Assembly (NCBI GenBank): GCA_902608305.1
Contig: CACLNK010000035.1
Coordinates: forward strand, 1 to 11,619
From: an uncultured Pelagibacteraceae bacterium
GTDB taxonomy: Bacteria > Pseudomonadota > Alphaproteobacteria > Pelagibacterales > Pelagibacteraceae
Direction: 5' to 3'
Length of the DNA stretch: 11,619 nt
The translations under genes were made by a program, and so were the position numbers. The notes under the pieces are model-generated. The model was not told the origin of the DNA, made no database searches, and worked only from the letters and a program-made list of their open reading frames with translations. Shown here in pieces: positions 7,259-11,619 of the stretch. How positions within the stretch are numbered: the first letter of the stretch is position 1; the number at the start of each line of letters is the position of its first letter.

Positions 7259-7798
7259 ATGAGTGAAAATGTTATATGGCACGGAACAACTATTATTTTA
7301 GTTAGAAAAAATAATGAAGTTGTTGTAGCTGGAGATGGTCAAGTTAGCATGGGTAATACTATAATCAAGAGTACGGCTACAAAGGTCAGAAAGATTGAGA
7401 AAAGAAATGTGATTGCAGGTTTTGCCGGATCAACTGCAGATGCATTAACATTATTTGAACGCCTAGAAGCTAAATTAGAAAAGCATGCAGGTAATTTAAC
7501 TAGAGCAGCTGTTGAATTAGCTAAAGACTGGCGAACGGATAAATATCTAAGAAGATTAGAAGCTTTAATGGCAATAGGAGATAAAGAAAAAAGTTTTATA
7601 ATTTCTGGAACTGGCGATGTTTTAGAGCCTGAAGATGATGTAATTGGTATAGGTTCTGGAGGAAATTATGCATTATCAGCAGCAAAAGTTTTAATGGAAA
7701 CAGATTTATCTGCTGAAGAAGTAGCACGAAAAGCACTTAAAGTTGCATCTGAAATTTGTGTTTTTACAAATAACAATGTTAAAATTGAAAAAATTTAA
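7259..7798 (+). CDS. hslV: ATP-dependent protease proteolytic subunit HslV
   Basis: This is the threonine protease that forms the double-hexamer core of the bacterial proteasome-like HslVU complex and degrades unfolded proteins. Family alignment places the catalytic nucleophile at Thr10, within HGTTIILVRK (8-17), so a nine-residue propeptide ending in Gly9 must be removed; E. coli HslV loses only its Met. Lys42 then corresponds to the conserved active-site Lys33 of the mature enzyme. VVVAGDGQVSMGNT (21-34) is the strongest family signature. At 179 residues the length is normal. No Shine-Dalgarno sequence precedes the ATG, which lies at the predicted start of the heat-shock transcript. Its stop shares one base with the hslU start. 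Confidence 0.97.
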   Translation: MSENVIWHGTTIILVRKNNEVVVAGDGQVSMGNTIIKSTATKVRKIEKRNVIAGFAGSTADALTLFERLEAKLEKHAGNLTRAAVELAKDWRTDKYLRRLEALMAIGDKEKSFIISGTGDVLEPEDDVIGIGSGGNYALSAAKVLMETDLSAEEVARKALKVASEICVFTNNNVKIEKI

Positions 7799-9168
7799 TG
7801 GAAAAATCAAACGTAACTTCTTTCGTACCCAAAGATAAAAGTAAAGAAGATAAAAATAACTTTGTTAGTTCTCTATCTCCCAGAGAAATTGTCTCTGAGT
7901 TGGATAGATTTGTTGTTGGTCAAAAAAAAGCAAAAAGGGCAGTTGCAATTGCTCTTAGAAATCGTTGGAGACGACAAGCTTTAAAAGGAGAAATGAAAGA
8001 TGAAGTTTTACCAAAAAATATTCTAATGATTGGACCAACTGGAGTTGGAAAAACTGAAATATCTAGAAGATTATCAAAATTAGCTGAAGCTCCATTTGTA
8101 AAAGTTGAAGCAACTCGCTTTACAGAAGTAGGTTATGTTGGAAGAGATGTTGAACAAATTATAAGAGATCTTCTTGAAATTGCTATTGCTATGGAAAAAG
8201 TAAAAAAAAGAAAAGAAGTACATGCAAAAGCTCAAAAGTTAGCAGAAGAAAGAGTTTTAGATGCTTTAGTTGGTAATAAAGCAAGTATAGCAACAAGAGA
8301 AAGTTTTAGAAAAAGACTAAGAAGCGGTGATCTTGATGATAATGAAATTGAAATAGCAATTAATGAAAGTAGCTCTATGCCCTCTTTTGAAATTCCAGGA
8401 ATGCCTGGAGCAAATGTAGGAATGATTAATATTAGTGAAATGCTTGGTAAATCTATGGGTGCTAAACCCAAAAAAAAGAAAATATCTGTTAAAGAATCGC
8501 ATGAAATTTTAATTAATGAAGAATCAGATAAATTAATTGAGCAAGATAAAATTATTAAATCTGCAAAAAATGCTACAGAAAATAATGGAATAGTATTTTT
8601 AGATGAAATAGATAAAATATCTGGAAGAACCGATAGAGTTGGTGGAGATGTTTCTAGAGAAGGTGTTCAACGTGATTTACTACCATTAATCGAAGGAACA
8701 ACAGTAAGTACTAAATACGGACCAATAAAAACTGATCATGTATTGTTCATAGCTTCAGGAGCTTTTCAACTTGCAAAACCATCGGACCTTTTGCCTGAAT
8801 TACAAGGTCGACTACCAATAAGAGTAGAATTAGATGCATTAACAAGCGATGATTTTAAAAGAATCCTAAAAGAACCAGATAATAGCTTAATAAAACAATA
8901 TAAAGCACTTCTTAAAACAGAAAATGTGAATTTAGAATTTTCAGACGATGGTATAGATACTATTGCTAACCTCGCAACGGAGGTTAATTCTACTGTAGAA
9001 AATATTGGTGCTAGAAGACTACACACAATTATTGAAAGAGTACTTGATGATATAAGTTTTACTGCAACAGATAGAGGAGGTGAAAAAATAATTATAAACT
9101 CAGATTATGTAAAAGAAAATTTGGATGAACTTGTTAAAGATTCGGACTTGTCTAAATTTATTCTCTAA
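7798..9168 (+). CDS. hslU: ATP-dependent unfoldase subunit HslU
   Basis: This AAA+ (Clp/Hsp100) hexamer unfolds substrates and threads them into HslV, and its C-terminal tail activates HslV. The protein has 456 residues. The N-terminal part has LSPREIVSELDRFVVGQ (26-42) and Walker A GPTGVGKT (79-86). The pore loop GYVGRD is at 112-117. The helical I domain (about 120-255) includes a Gly/Met-rich stretch around 199-222. Walker B IVFLDE is at 265-270. The arginine-finger region LPELQGRLPIR (332-342) and sensor-2 GARRL (404-408) are intact. It ends LSKFIL, the conserved HslV-docking tail. It is coupled to hslV by TAATG, and its stop overlaps that of the convergent smr gene by four bases. Confidence 0.98.
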   Translation: MEKSNVTSFVPKDKSKEDKNNFVSSLSPREIVSELDRFVVGQKKAKRAVAIALRNRWRRQALKGEMKDEVLPKNILMIGPTGVGKTEISRRLSKLAEAPFVKVEATRFTEVGYVGRDVEQIIRDLLEIAIAMEKVKKRKEVHAKAQKLAEERVLDALVGNKASIATRESFRKRLRSGDLDDNEIEIAINESSSMPSFEIPGMPGANVGMINISEMLGKSMGAKPKKKKISVKESHEILINEESDKLIEQDKIIKSAKNATENNGIVFLDEIDKISGRTDRVGGDVSREGVQRDLLPLIEGTTVSTKYGPIKTDHVLFIASGAFQLAKPSDLLPELQGRLPIRVELDALTSDDFKRILKEPDNSLIKQYKALLKTENVNLEFSDDGIDTIANLATEVNSTVENIGARRLHTIIERVLDDISFTATDRGGEKIIINSDYVKENLDELVKDSDLSKFIL

Positions 9169-9578
9169 TTTTTAAAATATATATAAAAAGCTCCTGAACC
9201 ACCATCTTCAATATTTGCTTCGCTAATTTGTTTAATTTTTTTCATTAAGCTTGAATTTGACTTTATAAATTCTGGCACAGAATGCTTAAGAATACTTAAG
9301 TCTCTAGACAAATACGGATTATTTACAGTTTTAGATCTTGTTCCTTTGCCAGTTACAACAATAACTTTTTTAATTCCCTTTTGATAAGAATTGTTAATAA
9401 ACTCTTCTACAATTTTATTTGCATTTTCTAAAGAAAATCCATGAAGGTCAATGATTCTTTCAGTATTTTTTCCAATGTTTTTATTATTTATTTTAAAATC
9501 TTTATTAGGAACTTTATCTCTACTAGAAGTAAAACTTTTCCAATCTTTTTTATCTTTATCTGTGAGCTTGCTATTCAA
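9165..9578 (-). CDS. Smr-domain protein, TTG start
   Basis: This small MutS-related (Smr) domain protein is of the stand-alone bacterial type; Smr domains are known as nucleic-acid endonuclease or ribosome-collision factors, but the role of this one is unknown. The domain covers about residues 41-137, with IIDLHGFS (42-49), VIVVTGKGTRSK (72-83) and the C-terminal GGSGAFYIYFK (126-136). The only plausible start is TTG at 9578-9576, directly after the timA stop and in the same frame. The resulting N-terminus, KLTDKDKKDWKSF, fits the L-s-x-E-D-x-x-x-W motif that begins alphaproteobacterial Smr proteins, which supports that start. No ATG or GTG occurs before the domain. It overlaps hslU tail-to-tail. 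Confidence 0.85.
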   Translation of the reverse strand: MNSKLTDKDKKDWKSFTSSRDKVPNKDFKINNKNIGKNTERIIDLHGFSLENANKIVEEFINNSYQKGIKKVIVVTGKGTRSKTVNNPYLSRDLSILKHSVPEFIKSNSSLMKKIKQISEANIEDGGSGAFYIYFKN

Positions 9579-10169
9579 TTATGTTTGTGTATCAATTAAC
9601 AGCCAATTTAAATTTTTTGATCTTATATCTTTTGAAAATTTCCATGTGTCATATACCTTTTTAATTTTTTGAGAATCTCCTGATAAAATATTATTATCTT
9701 TATCTTTAATACAAGAAATAATTTCACTTACAAAATCAACCGTTACTTCTAAAACATTATTAATTGTTTTATGTTCCTTAATAGAAGCAGAATTAATACC
9801 TATAAAAGTAGTATTTGAAATATAACCCTTATCTTTTCTATCTTTAATAGCTTCATTAAATTGATCAAAAACTTTCTTATCTAATAAAGATTTAATATTT
9901 TTCAAATTTCCATTAGCAAAATTAGTAATTATTGTTTCGTAAGCTATCTTCGCACCTTTTAAAAAATCGTTTTTTGCTTGATCATTAAAATTTATTTTAT
10001 CTAAACTATCTTTAACAGCTTTCTTAGATGGAAATTCATGAGTAAAACTTGCATCTAAATTTTCTTCGTGGCCAGTTCTCCTACCTAATATTCCTCTCAA
10101 TCTAAGAAAAATAAACCCTGCAATCATTGCCAAAAGTATTATATCAACGTACTCAAAGTTATAATTCAT
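9579..10169 (-). CDS. Tim44-like membrane-anchored protein (TimA-like)
   Basis: This 196-residue protein has one N-terminal membrane span (about 8-23), followed by the very characteristic LRLRGILGRRTG (22-33) found in alphaproteobacterial Tim44-domain proteins. The C-terminal Tim44-like domain (about 60-195) contains FLKGAKIAYETIITNFANGN, followed by the LLDKKVFDQFNEAI stretch. The relatives share the fold of the C-terminal domain of mitochondrial Tim44; their bacterial role is poorly known and probably concerns inner-membrane protein assembly. It starts the pair timA-smr, divergent from fxsA. Its TAA stop is followed at once, in the same frame, by the TTG start of smr. In many alphaproteobacteria an mltA transglycosylase gene lies between these two; it is absent here. 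Confidence 0.85.
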   Translation of the reverse strand: MNYNFEYVDIILLAMIAGFIFLRLRGILGRRTGHEENLDASFTHEFPSKKAVKDSLDKINFNDQAKNDFLKGAKIAYETIITNFANGNLKNIKSLLDKKVFDQFNEAIKDRKDKGYISNTTFIGINSASIKEHKTINNVLEVTVDFVSEIISCIKDKDNNILSGDSQKIKKVYDTWKFSKDIRSKNLNWLLIDTQT

Positions 10170-10177
10170 AATGATAA

Positions 10178-10206
10178 ATATTATTTAGTATATTGCTTAA
10201 TTTCAA
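10178..10206 (-). promoter_or_regulatory. candidate timA-smr promoter
   Basis: On the minus strand TTGAAA (10206-10201; five of six to TTGACA) is followed after 17 bases by TAATAT (10183-10178; four of six to TATAAT). The predicted transcription start is near 10171, about two bases before the timA ATG at 10169. No Shine-Dalgarno sequence is visible. The support is moderate because the gap is almost pure A and T. Confidence 0.35.
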
Positions 10207-10221
10207 CTAGCAATTTACATT
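10193..10221 (+). promoter_or_regulatory. candidate fxsA-secB promoter (weak)
   Basis: TTGCTT (10193-10198) and TACATT (10216-10221) are separated by 17 bases. The -10 matches TATAAT in four of six positions and the -35 only in its TTG. The predicted start at about 10228 lies almost on the fxsA ATG at 10230. It overlaps the timA promoter candidate on the other strand. Confidence 0.28.
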
Positions 10222-10229
10222 AAAGTCAA

Positions 10230-10640
10230 ATGGCGACAATTTTATTATTATTAATTTCAATTCCTCTAATAGAAATATACTTATTTATTAAAATAGGATC
10301 TTATATTGGGGCATTTAACACAATTTCCTTAATTTTAATCACAGCGATTGTAGGAATTATTTATGCCAGATATGAAGGATTCAATACGTTGCGTTCTGGA
10401 ATATCTCAATTAATTAAAAATGAAATACCTGTTTATGAAATTATATCAGGTGCTGCACTTACATTTGCTGCATTATTATTAATTTTACCTGGTTTTGCCA
10501 CAGATTTAATGGGCTTAATATTAATATTCCCCCCAACTAGAAAATTAATACTGAAAAATTTTTCAAAAAAATATACATCTAAAAATCCAAAAAAAAAAGA
10601 TTATATAGATGGAGAATTTGAAGATAAAGATGAACTATGA
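10230..10640 (+). CDS. fxsA: FxsA-family membrane protein
   Basis: FxsA is a small cytoplasmic-membrane protein; in E. coli extra copies relieve phage T7 exclusion by the F-plasmid PifA protein, but its normal role is not known. The 136-residue sequence has the full family pattern: IPLIEIYLFIKIGSYIG (11-27), TISLILITAIVGIIYAR (31-47), EGFNTL (49-54), a polar loop with NEIP (64-67), and ILPGFATDLMGLILIFPPTR (85-104). About three or four membrane segments are likely. The tail after residue 108 is Lys/Asp/Glu-rich and unconserved, and is encoded across a run of ten A bases (10589-10598). Its stop overlaps the secB-like start by four bases (ATGA). Confidence 0.93.
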   Translation: MATILLLLISIPLIEIYLFIKIGSYIGAFNTISLILITAIVGIIYARYEGFNTLRSGISQLIKNEIPVYEIISGAALTFAALLLILPGFATDLMGLILIFPPTRKLILKNFSKKYTSKNPKKKDYIDGEFEDKDEL

Positions 10641-11059
10641 ATGAAAAATTTAAAATTTTAGCTAATTTTATAAAAGATATGTCAAGTGAAACACCTGATG
10701 TTCAGTCTTATTTATTCGTTAAAGAAAATATTTCTAAATATCACTTAAATATAAATATAGCTTCTAAGCCACTTAAAAATAAAATGATTGAAGTAAGTAC
10801 AATACTAAAGTTCGAAGATAAAGATTTAAATGAAAAAAAATCTAACTTTGAAATTGTCTATATATCAATTATTAAAATCGATGAGAATGTGAAAGATAAA
10901 AAAGAATTAGAAAAAATTATTATATGTGACTTACAAAATAAAATTTACCCAAAAATTGAAAAAATATTTTTAAATGTTTTGGATCTCTCGGGTTTTTCTG
11001 GTGTAAAAATTGAAAAAAAAATTGACTTTAATAAACTTTATAATGAGAGGATTGATTAA
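10637..11059 (+). CDS. secB: divergent SecB-like export chaperone
   Basis: SecB is a tetrameric cytosolic chaperone that keeps precursor proteins unfolded and hands them to SecA. This 140-residue protein is SecB-like by its start, ILANFIKDMSSETPD (7-21, compare the SecB pattern Y-I-K-D-L-S-F-E-x-P), by the N-I-N-I-A-S-K-P-L strand (38-46), and by IDFNKLY near the end (129-135), which fits the I/V-D-F-x-x-L-Y of the family. The region that normally contains the L-F-P-F-A-R helix reads IYPKIEKIF (103-111), so the family hallmark is strongly altered. Position next to fxsA and dnaQ is the usual place of secB in alphaproteobacteria. The identification is good; whether it still binds SecA and precursors normally is open. 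Confidence 0.75.
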   Translation: MNEKFKILANFIKDMSSETPDVQSYLFVKENISKYHLNINIASKPLKNKMIEVSTILKFEDKDLNEKKSNFEIVYISIIKIDENVKDKKELEKIIICDLQNKIYPKIEKIFLNVLDLSGFSGVKIEKKIDFNKLYNERID

Positions 11060-11075
11060 AAAAAATTTTTTTTAA
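11056..11075. repeat. perfect 20-base A/T palindrome at the secB/dnaQ junction
   Basis: TTA, seven more A, then eight T and AA form a perfect inverted repeat (A8T8 flanked by TT and AA) covering both stop codons of the convergent genes. On the dnaQ side it encodes the last residues KKNFF. Without any G or C a hairpin would be weak, but each strand presents a U run to an exiting polymerase, so it could serve as a minimal two-way terminator (inference). Confidence 0.5.
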
Positions 11076-11619
11076 GATTAGATTTTAAATATTGTTTATG
11101 TAAATCAATTTCCTTCTTAGTTGGATAAACTATCTTTTTACAATACATATAATTCTTAAAATCAATTTTGGTTTTTTCATTTTCTAAAACTTGGAAATCT
11201 AGGGTTGGCTCTTTTTGATCTATTAAGTTAATATATACTTTTGACAATAATTCACAGTCAACTAATGCTGAATGTTGAGACCTTTTTGAATTGTCAATGT
11301 GAAAACGCTTACAAAGCGCATTAAGATTAATCTGGGATCCAGGAAATTTATCTCTTGCTAATTCCAAAGTATCTACAACATTCTTTTTTATATCAATTTT
11401 TTTTTTCCCTATTAAAGAAAGCTCATTATTTAAATGTGATAAATCAAATGCTGCATTATGAATAATTAATTTTTTATTTTCTATAAAATTTAAAAATTCA
11501 TCAGCAATTTCTGAAAATTTTTGTTTTGATTCTAAAAATTTATCTGTGTAACCATGAACTTCTAATGCCTTTTCAGAAACTTTTCTTTCAGGATTTAAAT
11601 AACAATGAAATTTTCTTGA
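11056..11619 (-). CDS. dnaQ: DNA polymerase III epsilon subunit (DnaQ), C-terminal 187 residues
   Basis: This is the 3'-5' proofreading exonuclease of the replicative polymerase. The frame is open to the right edge of the window, so the N-terminus with the Exo I motif (D-x-E-T-T-G) is outside. The visible part starts FHCYLNPERKVSEKALEVHGYT, the usual epsilon sequence after Exo I. It continues with the Exo II region IIHNAAFDLSHLNNEL, VVDTLELARDKFPG, LNALCKRFHID, and Exo III-epsilon HSALVDCELLSKVYINL, which carries the catalytic His and Asp. A Lys-rich C-terminal tail follows; in E. coli the corresponding tail binds the polymerase alpha subunit. A TTG at 11367-11365 is internal and not a start. 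It is convergent with secB, sharing a four-base TTAA stop overlap. Confidence 0.92.
   Translation of the reverse strand, partial: SRKFHCYLNPERKVSEKALEVHGYTDKFLESKQKFSEIADEFLNFIENKKLIIHNAAFDLSHLNNELSLIGKKKIDIKKNVVDTLELARDKFPGSQINLNALCKRFHIDNSKRSQHSALVDCELLSKVYINLIDQKEPTLDFQVLENEKTKIDFKNYMYCKKIVYPTKKEIDLHKQYLKSNLKKNFF

Noticed and set aside
8232..8502. Two overlapping minus-strand open frames (8232-8471 and 8317-8502) opposite hslU
   Set aside because: They lie antisense to the well-conserved I domain of HslU, resemble no protein, and arise from stop-poor antisense frames.
9165..10169. timA and smr as one gene broken by a nonsense mutation
   Set aside because: These are separate genes in alphaproteobacteria, both domains are complete, and the Smr N-terminus after TTG fits the family start motif.
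11056..11367. A short separate gene starting at TTG 11367
   Set aside because: The frame continues upstream without a stop to the window edge and encodes DnaQ motifs, so the TTG is an internal Leu codon.
1..11619. Mobile elements, CRISPR arrays, tRNA or rRNA genes, phage genes or a new defence system
   Set aside because: No direct repeat arrays, transposase or integrase motifs, cloverleaf sequences or composition breaks were seen. The region is a compact housekeeping block.

Overview
This window looks like a piece of the chromosome of a streamlined SAR11-type alphaproteobacterium (Pelagibacterales). The base composition is very AT-rich and the proteins are rich in Lys, Asn and Ile. By my count only about 250 of 11,619 bases lie outside genes. 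The gene order ftsK-lolA, hisB-hisH-hisA-hisF-hisE, hslVU, smr, timA, fxsA, secB, dnaQ is a typical alphaproteobacterial housekeeping neighbourhood. The lineage call is inference from composition, order and protein style; no database search was possible.

Layout. Positions 1-140 hold the start of a UbiH/Coq6-like flavin monooxygenase (minus strand, cut by the window edge). It is divergent from ftsK-lolA (205-2858, plus), which code for a DNA translocase and a periplasmic lipoprotein carrier. From 7166 down to 2855 runs one tightly packed minus-strand cluster, in transcription order: hisB, hisH, an unlisted 32-codon membrane peptide gene, hisA, hisF, hisE, a 114-residue single-span protein of unknown function, a HIT/HinT hydrolase and a GNAT acetyltransferase. 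Divergent from hisB are hslV-hslU (7259-9168, plus), the HslVU protease, preceded by a good heat-shock (sigma-32-like) promoter match. A minus-strand pair follows, timA then smr (10169 down to 9165). Divergent again are fxsA-secB (10230-11059, plus). The window ends inside dnaQ (minus).

How the genes fit together. The his cluster supplies the middle steps of histidine synthesis: HisE, HisA, the HisH/HisF synthase and HisB. hisG, hisI, hisC and hisD are not in the window. The other genes serve protein quality control (HslVU), envelope biogenesis and export (LolA, SecB, FxsA, TimA), chromosome segregation (FtsK) and replication fidelity (DnaQ).

Packing is extreme. Most same-strand neighbours share stop and start bases (TAATG or ATGA). 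All three convergent pairs share their stop codons in a 4-base overlap. The best promoter matches at the divergent gaps place the predicted transcription start within a few bases of the start codon, which suggests very short or leaderless mRNAs. I saw no mobile element, CRISPR array, rRNA or tRNA, and no evidence for a wholly new system. The best leads are the 32-residue peptide inside the his operon, the possible leaderless promoters, and the single in-frame stop separating timA from a TTG-started smr.
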